Below are positions 10,675 through 21,562 of a DNA stretch of 64,000 nt, one piece after another. The notes beneath the pieces were generated by a model, which worked only from the letters and a program-made list of their open reading frames with translations, searched no databases and was not told where the DNA came from. The number at the start of each line of letters is the position of its first letter. The first letter of the stretch is position 1. Position numbers and translations under genes: made by a program. The stretch is from Kitagawia praeruptora (Eukaryota > Streptophyta > Magnoliopsida > Apiales > Apiaceae): NCBI GenBank assembly GCA_037693485.1, contig CM075351.1, positions 8,861,001-8,925,000 on the forward strand. Direction: 5' to 3'.

Positions 10675-11400
10675 TCAGAAATCACTCATGATTGTTAGAG
10701 CATATCTTTTCTTGCTGATAGACATAATGTTTACTGGACCAAACAGATCAAGATGTAGCATGTGAAATGGTTCAGTAATCGAATTTTCAGTCTTGCTCTT
10801 GAAAGTGGTTCTTCTTTGCTTTCCAAGCTGACATGCATCACAAAGTCCATCTTGCACAAAATTTGCCTGTGGTAGGCCTCTCACCAAATTGTGCTTAACA
10901 AGTTGATTAAGCTTCTTGAAATTAAGATGTGAGAGCTTCTTGTGCCAATTCCAGCTTTCATCACTTGTTGCTTTGCTGTAGAGACATCTAACAATTTCTT
11001 TAGATGTATCACCTAAGCTGTCTTCATATATGTTACCATGTCTTTGACCAGTTAGAACAATGTCTCCATTCTGCATATTCAAGATTTTACATCCTTCTCT
11101 GTCAAAGATTGATTTGTAACCTTTATCACCCAGTGGACTTATGCTTAAAAGAGTATGTTTCAAGCCTTCAACCAGTGCTACATTTTCTATGATGACATTC
11201 CCAAAAACAATTGAGCCATATCCCAGAGTTTCTCATTTGTTGCCATCTCCAAAAGATATTACTGGGCCAGCTTTCCTCTCAAACTTTGTAAGCAGGGACT
11301 TCTTTCCAGTCATATGTCCAGAGCATCCACTGTCCAAGATAATTGAATGCTTCTTTCCTGTGCCCTGCAAACAAAAAGTAACTAGTTAGAATTTTTTAGG
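10675..11400 (-). pseudogene. Copia element 2 pol fragment (protease and start of integrase)
   Basis: Homologous to residues about 1-230 of the intact Pol at 34,011. The protease DSG region is present upstream of an in-frame TGA near 11232-11236, where the intact copy has GGA. The integrase HHCC zinc region remains (10,800-10,960). Similarity fades after the first integrase Asp, ending in a divergent stop-containing tail at about 10675. Confidence 0.8.
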
Positions 11401-13673
11401 ACCCAACTTTGATTTGATCCTTTCTTACTAGATTTAGAGACAACAGGCTTTGAAGATTTTACTTTTATTTTACCTGTTGCAGAGTCAACTTTAGACTCTG
11501 ATTTCACAAACTGTTTGTGACTAGGAGTTTCAGATTTCAAAGAATAATAGTCATAATACAGTTCATGATATTCTCTACACATGTAAATGGAATGAAGTAA
11601 ACTACCACAATGATAACAAGCTTTTTGTGGTTGGTACTGAATTTTCTGAGTCTTGGGGAATCTGGACTCAGTTTTCTAAGAAGGTTTTTGATTGCAGTCT
11701 AGGGCCAAATGATTATGATTTCCACACTTATAGCATTTTTTCCTAGGTGCATCAGGTACATTCTTGTAATTATTCTATTTGTTAATACCTTCTTTTCCAT
11801 TCCTATTTCTTTTGATCTTGCTAGACTCTGAAAGACCATCTAATCTCTGTTTCAACTGAGACTTAGACAGAAACCCTATGTTTACATTCTTAGGTTTCTC
11901 TAACACCATCTCATCTGAATTACTATTGTTAATCCTTTTGTGTACAATAGGGGTACCTTTTGAATCAACAAATTTAATATGATTAGGTTCAGAAACAATT
12001 TTCTTACCTTCAGATTTAGATGTGTTAGCTTCTACCTTACTATCATCATTGACAATAGCTACTCTTTCTTCTTGTCTAGCCTTATCAAAACCTAAACCAT
12101 TAACCTTACCACGAATTCCACTTTCAAAGATTTCTATAGTCTTCTTACTGGAATTGTTAATGGTCTTAATCACATCTCTCTCTTCTTCTAGTTCTTTTCT
12201 GACATATTCATAAGCCTCAAGAATAACACTATAATCATGCTTAGCTTTATCAGAACTTAACTTGTATTCTTCCATTTGAATTAATTCAGATTCAAGAAAA
12301 TTATTTCTATCAACTAATTTATCATTCTTAACCTTAAGTTCATCTCTTTCACAAGTAAGAATTCTAAAATTAGTCATAAGATTCTTAAACTCAGCATGGA
12401 TAGATCTAATTTCATCAGAATTTAAGCTATCAAATGAATCAAGAGAGTGAAGTGATACCTTAACAGAGGATGGAGAAGTTTTCTTTGGAGATCCAGGTTT
12501 GTCTGAACTATTGGCCATCAATGCAATGTTGTCATAATCCAATTCATCTTCAGAGTCACTGGAATCAGCCCAATCCTTCTGTGTGACCATAAGTGCATTA
12601 CCCTTTCCTGAATTCCTAGGCTTCTTACACTCACTAGCAAAGTGTCCAAGCTCGCTGCAGTTAAAGCACTTGATCTTGGCCTTATCAAGCTTGACAATTG
12701 TACTTTTGCTTTTGTCACTCTTCTTCTCCTCCTTCTTTTGAAAAGGTCCTTTGCTAAATCTTCTCCTGTTGAATCTTCCTTTCTTGAAAGCTTTAGCAAA
12801 CATAGCAAAGAGTTCCTGCATCTCAGATTCAGAATCATTGTTGTCAGAGTCTATATCAGTAGTCTCTGACTCAGAACTTTCTTTGCTTTTCTTCTTCCTT
12901 GAATTCTTTACAGCAATCTCTTCATGCTGTTCTTCAGGAAGCTTCTTAACTTCAGATTGAGCAGTAAGTGCAATAGTCTTCATCTTTCCTTCACTCCTGC
13001 TCTTCTTCTGCTGCTTGTCAAGTTCATAAGCTCTCAATTTTCCATATACTGCCTCTAATGAAATCTCATCTAAATCATTAGCTTCCTCAATCGCAGATAT
13101 CTTCTCATTGTAGAAATCAGGCAAAGCTTTCATGAACTTTGTATTCATATCCTCCAAGTCATAATATTTACCATGCATGGCCATCTCATTGATGAGTTTT
13201 GTAAGCCTATCAAAGGTATCAGTAAGTGACTCACCAGACTTGGATTCAAAGTACTCATACTGTTGTATAAGTAATGTTCTCATATTCTTCCTGACAGGCT
13301 TAGTTCCTTCACAGTGAACCTTAAGATTGTCCCATATATCCTTAGCAGTTTTACAAGAGAGAACATAGTTAGTGAGAACAGAATCAAGACTGTTGAATAA
13401 TATGTTTCTCACTTTAGCATCTTTAAGAACATTCTCCTTGTCCTTATCTGACCATTCAGATTTTGGCTTCTCTGCTGTATGTTCTGGAACAACCACACCA
13501 TCAACAGTTGCTTGTCCAACGACCTTTGTTGGAACAAAAGGTCCATCTCTGATTCTGTCAAGATAATCAGGATCTGTTGCTTCCAGATGATGCAACATCT
13601 TTACTTCCCATAGAGTATATTCGTTTCTCTTGAGCATAGGAATTTTAGTATTCCCATCCTTGTAACCAGACAT
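11382..13673 (-). pseudogene. Copia element 2 gag, with premature stop
   Basis: Starts at ATG 13673 and is nearly identical to the intact Gag at 31,708, including the CX2CX4HX4C knuckle and the coiled-coil region. It is interrupted at 11775-11777 by TAG where the intact copy has GAG. A further stop separates the zinc-knuckle segment at about 11675. The Gag end, and the frame change to Pol, are the same as in the intact copy. Confidence 0.85.
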
Positions 13674-13708
13674 GATTGCAGATCTTTATGATTATTCGAA
13701 ATCAACCT

Positions 13709-13720
13709 GCTCTGATACCA
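13709..13720 (-). other. Primer-binding site of copia element 2
   Basis: Minus-strand TGGTATCAGAGC, complementary to the 3' end of initiator tRNA-Met as in most plant copia elements, two bases from the LTR. Confidence 0.85.
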
Positions 13721-13722
13721 AT

Positions 13723-14455
13723 TGTTAACTCGAATAACTTGTAGAAGGGGGGGTTGAATACAAGTTATATAATCGTGTCTGATTTTTTGCTTGATTATAT
13801 GAACAAGAATAAACGAATGAATCAAACTCTGTTTGTATTAATAAGATCAAATACAAACTCTACCAAAGGTGTACAATACCTTTAGCAGCTACTGACAATA
13901 CAAATCTCTCTCTCTGTTTGTTTCGAACTCTCGAATACAAACCTTATACAGAGCTACGCACACTTGCTTAACACACTTTCGACTCTTTTACAATGATATA
14001 GAGAGAGTATTTATAATGCTACCTATCAACTAATAACAAAAAGATATAATCTATACATGACAATGTTCTGCCTTCTAGTCGATAGTTTCCATCAATAGAA
14101 AACTCTTTCCTTCATAATATCTTCTTGCTTGTTCTTCAAACAACGATCCTGTTTTATAGCACTTGCCAGTTTCTGTAGCATCCATAATGACATCATCAGT
14201 AACAAGACTGATATCAGGATCTGCACACTGCATCAGTATCTGATCAACCATCAGTATTAGACCATCATCAGGATTTGCTCTCTGTTCCTGACATGTAGTC
14301 TCCGATACACTGTTCATTCCTGACTAAACTATACAGATAACTGTCTTACACATAAATCCTATATACAATGCTAAATCCTTTATAAGATCAGGATTACAAG
14401 AAGTATAATGTGTAAATTCTATTCTTAACATCACAACTTATGAATTATTCCTAAC
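13723..14455 (-). repeat. 5' LTR of copia element 2
   Basis: 733 bp, read on the minus strand as TGTTAGGAATAATTC...GAGTTAACA. The same family as the LTRs at 30916-31658 and 42361-43110 and the solo LTR at 56941-57623. Confidence 0.87.
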
Positions 14456-15103
14456 ACATCTACTCACACAAATATCACAAAAATAGAGATACAAACATAG
14501 CACGGTTATCTAGGAAACAGAAATCATAAAAGAATATACAAAGAAGCAACAATCTCACCTCGAAGTAGGAGATAGAAATGGCTTCAAATGGCAGAGATAT
14601 AGTCGATCACCGGAAAAAGCACAGCAAACAAAATCCGAGAGCAAAACAAGAAAATATAGAGAGAACAAGATACGAAGACAGTGAAAACATAAAAAGAAAC
14701 TGCACAACTCCCCTTCTTAATACGTGAGGCGCGTGAAAAGAGGGGGGAAAAACTGCAGCCCGCAACGTGACAACTTTTGGTTGGGACACGTCAAAAGCAA
14801 ACAGTAACTGCCTCGGTACAAAACACCAACTACTCAATTGGTAATAACTTCTCACATTTCTCTTCATATTATAGCATAAAAGCACTTTCTCTTTTCACCC
14901 AAGGGTCACTTCACTCATTAATACGCACTATCACTTATCATTTTGCATATCATTCGGCATTAAATATTATTCTTTCATTTATTTCGATTCTCATTTATTA
15001 GCAGAAAAAGCATTTATTTCACATCAGTTACAAGTATAAAACAAAAACGCTTCAAATTACAAGCCCGTCAAGCACTAGCATCCAATGCATAAGCAACCCG
15101 CCA

Positions 15104-15262
15104 TTAAATTTTTTCTAACTCCTCAGTTTTGTCCGCCAACACTTGGGGGGCAGCAGTTTCAAAAATTTTTCTAACTCCTCAGTATTGTCCGCCAACACTT
15201 GGGGGGCAGCAGTTTCAAAATTTTTCTAACTCCTCAGTGTTGTCCACCAACACTTGGGGGGT
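15104..15262 (+). repeat. Gypsy-B pre-PPT tandem repeat, 3 units of about 56 bp
   Basis: Units carry TTGTCC(G/A)CCAACACTTGGGG, with the TCCRCC core at 15132, 15188 and 15243. The right arm CAACACTT is conserved, while the left arm is degenerate in the first two units. Homologous to the five-unit array at 46,837-47,110. Confidence 0.8.
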
Positions 15263-15372
15263 ATCATATAGCAAAAATTTCTAAAAAAACATACTCAAAC
15301 ATCTACCACTTTTACCCTCGATTTTTCTCCTCCCCCCATCCGCTTAAAACGCATAAAGGGAGTGGGGGGCAA

Positions 15373-15961
15373 TGATAGGTGTCCGCTGTAAAGACGGCCC
15401 ACTCGCGGGCACGCGCCCGCGAGTAGGTGCCCGCCAACAGCTCAAACATTTGTTACTCTCACAACACGTGTCATAAAGATATTTAGCTTCTTAAATTATT
15501 CAACTTGACAATAAATATCGTTACAAAAATACTTTTGTACAAAATATCTTGGTATCTTGCTCAATAAGGCAGGGGACACAAAAACATTCAACTGTAGCAA
15601 AAGCGGCTTGGTGCTAGAATCAAGGTATGTCAGGAGGGGACACCAATCACTGTTCCAATAGTGGCTCACTGTAGTTTTAACGGCATAACAAGTGGGCAAC
15701 CAAGTGGGCAAACAGTGACTGGGAGTCCCAGCCTATAAATACCCCCGTTCTGCACATAAGGTGAGGACAGACAATTTTAGCAATACAAAAGCTCTCTACA
15801 TATTCTTCACATCAGATACACTCTTACCCCCATTCTGCACATAAGGTGAGGTGCTTGACGGTCACCACTCCCGGGCAAGCATTGTTTTGCAGGCACCCAA
15901 ACTCAGGGGAAACGTCCCGGAACAGTAGTCGGAAGCCTCTAATCAGCCGTGGGAGTTATCA
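15373..15961 (+). repeat. 3' LTR of Gypsy-B
   Basis: 589 bp from TGATAGGTGTCCGC to GGGAGTTATCA, preceded by the PPT AAAGGGAGTGGGGGGCAA. Contains CTATAAATACCCCC as TATA box near 15732. Confidence 0.75.
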
Positions 15962-17090
15962 CCAATAGATTATCGATTACATTAGTGTACAAGACTTAAA
16001 TGGGATGGATTGTGGTCTTTGCGTTTTGATGCTTCGTCCAAGTTATATCTGGGCTTAATTTATCATTATGCTAGAGAATACTGAAATTATCACATTCTTC
16101 TCTTCAACAACCCAGATGTAACTAAGGAAGAAAAACTCAATTTTGAATGAAAAAATGGTGGATTTTATTAACCGGAAAATCATATCTACTCTGAATTGAT
16201 GAATTATATCAAGAACCCAAATATCATGTCAAGAAACCTGGTCTAGATCATTATGCATGCATGGCTGAGCTTCTTGGAAGAGCTAGCTAGTTTTGCTGAA
16301 TGAAGCAATATTTATGCCTGCTAAGCCTCATTGTGGAGTGCAAGGTGCTCGATCTTCTTACTGCAAGCAGGCCGGACAGTTTTACGCATTTATCTTTGAT
16401 GGCTTAGAAGTTAGATCCTAACAATGTAAACAAGTGCGTACAGGATAATGTGGAAAATAAAGCCTAGAATTTGATTAACTTCGATAGCTTAGATCCCAAC
16501 AATGTAAACAAGTACGTAATTAAGCTGAGAGTTTGATTAACGATTCATGTTATCTTTTTGTTTTAGTAAAGGTTTATCATGGTAAATGACCGAGTTGATT
16601 TGGATTGTCAGGAGATCAATCACATAAAAAATTCACAGAATCCGGAGTAATATAAGGCTTCTTCTGATAAAACGAAGCAGTAGGATTATCAGAAAAATGG
16701 CTTGTACTACTGCTAAAAGAAACCATACTCTCTAAATGCTATGAAGAATCAACCTAACAAATTGATTAATTAAAAATTCATGTTACCATTTTGTATAAAA
16801 AAAAAGGTTTATTTTTACAACAGCTTGAAAGAAAAATTGATACGCATCAATGGAACTTCCAATAATTCATGTAGGCAGGAAAAAGAGAGAATTTTAAGAA
16901 TTACGCAGGCATGGACAAGCTTGGCAGTTAACACCAACTACCTCCTCCATCTCCACCTCCACCAACACCGTATCGATCCCCACCACCAGTACTATACTGT
17001 TAAGGACGGCTTCGATCCCCACCACCAGTACTATACTGTTAAGGACGGCTTACTAGCTAGTACTACTTCCCGAAACGCAATCTTTGTATC
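15962..17090. other. Intergenic stretch, no gene recognised
   Basis: Contains a degenerate 60-bp duplication around 16400-16545 (AACAATGTAAACAAG twice). The segment 16550-16700 is paralogous to 19010-19130. At 16,970-17,050 a 39-bp unit (CGATCCCCACCACCAG...) occurs twice in tandem. Confidence 0.5.
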
Positions 17091-17348
17091 TTATGTAGTA
17101 GCACTTGTAGTACTAATATTTTTTTCGTCTTTCTCAGCGTGAGGATTGATGGTTGGTGGTAGTGTCGAAGGCTGCAACGTGTGCACCGGAGTAACAGTAC
17201 TAGTTGTCCTTCTCACCGTCGTAGTAGACATTCGAGAAAAACACCTTACAATGGCGCCACCCAGTCCTCCGAAATACGCAGCAGTGCAAATTATACTTGC
17301 GAAGACTACACCAACCCATATAAGTAAGATTAGCATACCTGAATCCAT
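17091..17348 (-). CDS. Small single-pass membrane protein, family of unknown function, copy 1
   Basis: 85 residues from ATG 17348. A hydrophobic segment at about residues 5-28 (LILLIWVGVVFASIICTAAY, then FGGLGGA) predicts one transmembrane helix. It is followed by an Arg/Ser/Thr-rich tail. Paralogous to the gene at 19604-19831 and to a broken copy at 53.64-53.74 kb, sharing both coding and 3'-flanking DNA. Downstream of the stop (16920-17080) is minus-strand GGTGG-rich DNA. It corresponds to an in-frame Gly-rich tail-like stretch in copy 2, so the original protein may have been longer. I do not recognise the family. Expression is not established. Confidence 0.5.
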   Translation of the reverse strand: MDSGMLILLIWVGVVFASIICTAAYFGGLGGAIVRCFSRMSTTTVRRTTSTVTPVHTLQPSTLPPTINPHAEKDEKNISTTSATT

Positions 17349-17706
17349 ATTTGTTTTAATGTATGTCTTTTTTCTGGGATCAAGTACTTAGTTAACCAGT
17401 TTTAGTTGGATTTATAATCTATCTTTAGCAGCTTTTTCAAACACCAAATCAAATTAATTGAATTAGGTGGATAAGTAGCTAGCTTATTCGAATATACTCA
17501 GCATCAAAATTTGAGATTACCAGCGTACAGAAGACGTAATTGACCAGCACACTACTGAAGCAATAGACATTTGGTAGGGTACTAGTTTTTGTAATCCTTT
17601 TCCCACAGTCTTGTCTCAAGTTTCAGTTTGTCTTCTAATTGATGTACCTTTTCCCACAAACCATAATCGTGCCTTCGTATTTTACAAGGCACATCTGCGG
17701 TCAGCC

Positions 17707-18360
17707 TTTTTTTTTTTTTTTTTTTTTGACGAAATGCATAGAATTATATTACTGAATCAAAACCAAATCAAGGTAAAAATAGCGGGACAAACCCCCGACT
17801 ATCGATACAACCAGGTTGAAAAACAAATAAATTGTTTCCTGATCGTTTAACAAACTGAACTTCATAGTTCTTGAAACTAAAAACGAATTCGAAGACATCC
17901 GAATCGATCCAAATTGCGCCAACATCCCTGAAAGCAGCGGAATTGCAATTGACCACACCACGTAAGAACCGTTGATACTACAGTGTTCAGAACCCTCAGT
18001 TGCATAAACTAAGGTTAGAGGAACGACACCCCAGCTATCTACATGCCGGATACCAGCTATAGACATGCCGAAACAGCTATCTACATGCCGGATACCAGCT
18101 ATAGACATGCCGAAACAGCTATCTACATGCCGGATACCAGCTATAGACATGCCGAAAGTGAAAACCCCCAAAAGATGATGAACAATCTTTGGTTGTGAGT
18201 GGATAGCACTTGCAATAATCTTCAGCATCCCAGCTTCGATGCGGACTTTCCAGATCCTCCAAAATATCAGCAAAATCATTTTCAGCAGATCTGACAAACC
18301 AAACATACTCTCACAAGGAGAGAAAAACAAACACTCTCACAAGGAGAGAAAAACAAACTC
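17707..18360 (-). mobile_element. LINE-derived non-autonomous retroposon, copy 1
   Basis: On the minus strand it ends in a 21-base A run (T run 17707-17727). Just upstream lies an RNase H remnant in which the domain start (VNCNSAAFRDVG) is joined closely to its end (VQFVKRSGNN), so most of the domain is deleted. The same junction occurs in the copy at 57.8-58.6 kb. The 5' portion shows no other LINE domain. The long open frame 17749-18330 is not in the RNase H frame. Confidence 0.55.
18032..18158. repeat. 42-bp tandem triplication inside the LINE-derived retroposon
   Basis: The unit CAGCTATCTACATGCCGGAT plus 22 further bases is repeated three times. The paralogous insertion at 58.1 kb has a single unit, so the expansion happened at this locus. 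Confidence 0.85.
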
Positions 18361-18375
18361 TCACAAGGAGAGAAA
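18292..18375. repeat. Short tandem repeat, 3 units of CTCTCACAAGGAGAGAAA
   Basis: Three adjacent units of 25-30 bp. Each contains CTCTC and GAGAG around ACAAG, so it is a small inverted repeat. Confidence 0.75.
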
Positions 18376-19397
18376 TAAACTCAAATAAAGGGTGGGCAAA
18401 CCAAACACTCGCAATCCTCACAAAAGAAGGATTATTAGAATTTGGAATATCTTGAAAGGTCACTGGGCTTAACCGAGCTTAACCATTTTTGAAGATGTTG
18501 AGATTATTATTAGATTTATGAACATGCTCAGATAAATAGGATGATGCCCAGGTTTAATCGTGGAATATCTTGAAAGGTTCCAGGTTCGATTCCAGTTGAG
18601 TGCATGAAGATAAGCGGGACACCTAGGTTTAATCGTGGTGCACCCGGATACCTTTAAAAATATACTTAACAAAATAGCAAAAAAAATAGGATGAAGCCAA
18701 CTACTATAATTTAAGCAAAATTTGGTAAAAATGTGGAGATCCCTATGTAAATTATTACAGTGTCATTGTTAAATTTAGCGACAATGTTCATTAGTTCCAT
18801 CATCCATTCCTCTTGAACTTCATTGTCGGGGGTGGGGTGTGCTGCATGTTAATGTTACAGAAGTCGCAGCCCGCACAACATTTTTCTAACTGGTTGTAGC
18901 CTGGCAACGGAGTGCCTTATAAGTTGTCCTCATGGACGAGGAAAAAGTCACGAGGATAGCTCATACTGAAATAGATTAAAAAGACTACGGGTTGCAGCTG
19001 GATTATATAATTGATCATGGCAAAGACTAAGTTGATTTGGTCTTTTCAGGAGATCAATCATATAGAATTCACAGAAATCAGGAGTAGCATAAGGTTTATG
19101 GTAGACGAAATGATGCAGAAGGATTTTTAGAGGAAACTTGCATTATTCCGATTTGCTAAAGAAACCGGACTGTGTAAACAAAGAAACCTGATCTTCTTTA
19201 ATTTTTTCGAGGACATTGGTTAGGGTTGGATTGTATTTCTTTCAGTGTAAATTTTGTTAGCTAGCATTCAACATCGCTAATTGTAAAAGCTAGAAAAACA
19301 AATTGATACACCGCATTAATTAGCTAGAAATTTCCGATTAGCCTTCAAAATATGTACTATATACACAACTAGAAATGAAGAAAATTTCAGAAACTAG
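18376..19397. other. Intergenic, with a possible SINE-like B box
   Basis: GTGGAATATCTTGAAAGG occurs at about 18437 and 18571. The second copy is followed by CAGGTTCGATTCC (about 18582-18594), a perfect Pol III B-box match, and by GTGCACCCGGATACC. A convincing A box is not visible, so a SINE is only possible. The rest is unremarkable. 19010-19130 is paralogous to 16550-16700. Confidence 0.3.
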
Positions 19398-19603
19398 CTA
19401 CACAACCATGACAACCACCAGCTCAACTAGATCTCGACCATTTCCGCCTTCGACAAAACAACCACCAGTATAGCCATCCACACCGTACCAGCTAGAACCT
19501 CGACTGCTTCTTGTCACAGACGGCTTATAATTAGTACTTGAAATATTTTCTTCAACGTACAACTGTGATCTTCTTATCTTCTTCTGTACTCGCACTAGTA
19601 GAA

Positions 19604-19831
19604 TTAATTAATATTCTTGAGCTCGCCTTTCTCAACGTCGGGATCAACACTTGCTGCTGTCGAAAGCTGCAACATATCCACCGGAGTAACAGTACTAGAA
19701 CTTCTCACACATGTACGAGAAAACCACCTCATCATGGCACCAAGAAACCCTCCGAAATACACAGCAGTACAAATTATACTTGTCAAGACAACTCCAACCC
19801 ATATCAATAAAATTAGATTACCTGTATCCAT
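19604..19831 (-). CDS. Small single-pass membrane protein, family of unknown function, copy 2
   Basis: 75 residues if started at ATG 19831, which matches the start of copy 1; the frame is open 14 codons further up. Predicted helix LILLIWVGVVLTSIICTAVY, then FGGFLGAMMRWFSR. The frame stops at 19604. Immediately downstream another frame (19595-19398) stays open and encodes a Ser/Gly-rich stretch (SSRGSSWYGVDGYTGG). The original gene may therefore have continued, with a frameshift or intron here. The duplication with copy 1 extends about 0.9 kb in the same orientation, which points to tandem gene duplication. Confidence 0.45.
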   Translation of the reverse strand: MDTGNLILLIWVGVVLTSIICTAVYFGGFLGAMMRWFSRTCVRSSSTVTPVDMLQLSTAASVDPDVEKGELKNIN

Positions 19832-19984
19832 ACTTCTTTCGGGATTTCGGCTCTGGATTGACAGCTTTTTCAAACCAGATTGGCTGGATGAGTAAGTAGC
19901 TAGTTTGTTCGACTATATATATTAAAGGGTAGTTTTCAAAAAAATATATATATTAAAGGATGCGAGCGTAAGACCAGTGGGGAC

Positions 19985-20137
19985 AAATTAAATTTTAATT
20001 TTTTTTTATAATTCGGTTTCTGGATCAGCTTTCGCGCACCTTGACTAATCCAAAGGGCATTGAACTCGAAGGGCATTGAACTCGTGATCTTAAGGCAGTA
20101 AGCTTTAAGCGTCACTGTCCGATCATCTGAAACACGG
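19985..20137 (-). mobile_element. tRNA-derived SINE
   Basis: On the minus strand there is a B-box-like GAGTTCAATGCC (present twice because of a 16-bp duplication, AAGGGCATTGAACTCG), then GGTGCGCGAAAGCTGATCC, a stretch characteristic of plant SINE bodies, and an A-rich tail (plus-strand T run about 20001-20009). The A box is weak (TGATCGGACAG). Target duplications were not identified. Confidence 0.55.
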
Positions 20138-20997
20138 CCTAGTAATATTCAAATGAAAATTATAGAGGGATATATACAACTTATGACCTAGAACCTCACT
20201 CTTCGCCAATAGTTCGATACAAATTAAATATTGTGACAGGACGGGAAGACGGAAGCAACTTGGTGCCTAATTAGTCGTACCATTGCAGAAGTTGACAAAT
20301 GGAAATGAATTGAATTGTTTTTTTTATTATTATTTTTACCCACTGCTTCCATATGTCATTAAATTAAGTTTGTATTTCGTCGAATCTTTTGTTCATGAAG
20401 CATGGGTACACTACACTGTCGGTAGCATTATTCCGTTTCAAAATTTATTAGATAAAAAATAATTTCACTTTTAGAGATTTTATAGAACTTAAAATGAAAT
20501 ATTATCAATATTAAAATTTGTAAAAATCGGTCGTTAGGCATTTTTCTAATTAGGCGTCGCCTAGGCAGTTTTAGACCGGAATAGACGGTTTAATGAGTTA
20601 GGTGGGAATAATTGATTAAACAACGATTAATCGGATTTAATCGGTCAAATTTTAAAAAAACGATCAAATTAAGAATAAACTTTTAAAATATAATTTTTTT
20701 AATAAAAAAAATAATTTAAACATGAAAAGGTAAATTCACTAATCATAGTTAATAATAAAATAAATATATTTATATTTTTACTTATATAAAATATATTTTT
20801 AAATATTAAATTTAATTTATATAAAAAATAATATTTTAATATATCCAATTAATATTCCGACTAATCATTCCTATTAATCGCCTACCCGATTAATTGCTGG
20901 AAGATAAGTTCACTATCTAGACCCGCTTAACAATTTTTAGAACATTATCTGTTTCCATACCAACGTACACAATGTCAAGACAACAAAACGGATAATA
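20138..20997. other. Intergenic, with a hAT-type MITE copy at about 20520-20943
   Basis: 20138-20519 holds nothing recognisable. From about 20520 the sequence contains GGCGTCGCCTAGGCAG, multiple GATTAATCGG motifs, and ends AACAATTTTTAGAACATT. It matches the MITE at 62689-63379 and the split copy at 54213-59887. Its left terminus is eroded. Confidence 0.5.
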
Positions 20998-21560
20998 CTC
21001 CCTCTGTCCCAACCAATTGTTTACACTTTCCTTTTTGGAACGTCTCAACCAATTCTTTACGTTTCCTAAAATAGTACTCCCTCTGTTTCGGAAACATTTT
21101 CCTGTATTGACTTTTGTTCCTGTTCATTGTAAGCGCTTGACTACTAATTTACGCATAATTTATAAGATAAAATATAGTCATGAGTGATCTTGTTTGATTC
21201 GTATTTGTGAGTACTTTAATACAGTGAAGTTTTTATATTTAAAACTAACACGAAATTGAAAATATAAACGATCAAAAGTGTGCGTTGGCAAACGTGATAA
21301 AGCAAACAGGAAAATCTTTTAGGAACGGAGGGAGTAAGTTTTAACACTATTACACCCACTACTTCACTTATTTTAACAATACTTTACACTATTACATCCA
21401 CTACTTCACTTATTTTATCAATAAAATCACTATTACACCCACTACTTCACTTATTTTAACCATAAAATCACTATTACACCCACTACTTCACTTATTTTAA
21501 TTGGATATCTTGGTCTCCGTGCTAAAAGCAAACGTAAACAAACACTTGGGACGGAGGGAG
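20998..21560. mobile_element. Stowaway MITE (outer), host of a nested Stowaway
   Basis: TIRs CTCCCTCTGTCCCA and GGGACGGAGGGAG, flanked by TA at 20996-20997 and 21561-21562. Contains a four-unit tandem repeat of CACTATTACACCCACTACTT type at 21345-21500. Confidence 0.8.
21077..21334. mobile_element. Stowaway MITE (inner)
   Basis: 258 bp with TIRs CTCCCTCTGTTTCGG and GGAACGGAGGGAG, flanked by TA on both sides, inserted in the outer Stowaway. Confidence 0.82.
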
Positions 21561-21562
21561 TA

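Larger units (their letters stand above)
10675..14455 (-). mobile_element. Truncated SIRE-like copia element (copia element 2)
   Basis: Minus-strand relative of the intact element at 30,916-43,110. It keeps one LTR (13723-14455), the PBS, all of gag and the start of pol, and stops in the integrase region at about 10675. Several disabling mutations are visible. It lies in Gypsy-B 3' sequence on its right side. CATCT (14456-14460) would be one target copy, but the partner is lost. Confidence 0.85.
14456..15961 (+). mobile_element. 3' remnant of a Tat-lineage gypsy element (Gypsy-B)
   Basis: It aligns with the 3' part of Gypsy-A: the antisense first exon and its donor (minus-strand TTCGAG|GTGAGA near 14560), the GC-rich antisense promoter region (14700-14740), three hairpin-type repeats (15120-15262), a PPT (15355-15372) and an LTR (15373-15961). 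The 5' side was replaced by copia element 2. More diverged from Gypsy-A than Gypsy-A's own LTRs are from each other, so an older or different subfamily. Confidence 0.75.

Noticed and set aside
14075..14317. 80-codon frame in the copia element 2 LTR, also seen at 31061 and 42507
   Set aside because: It is a conserved LTR stretch with CTGATG motifs. The frame is shared only because the LTRs are near-identical.
17749..18330. 193-codon open frame as a host membrane protein gene
   Set aside because: It is in the wrong frame of a LINE RNase H remnant and includes a local triplication.
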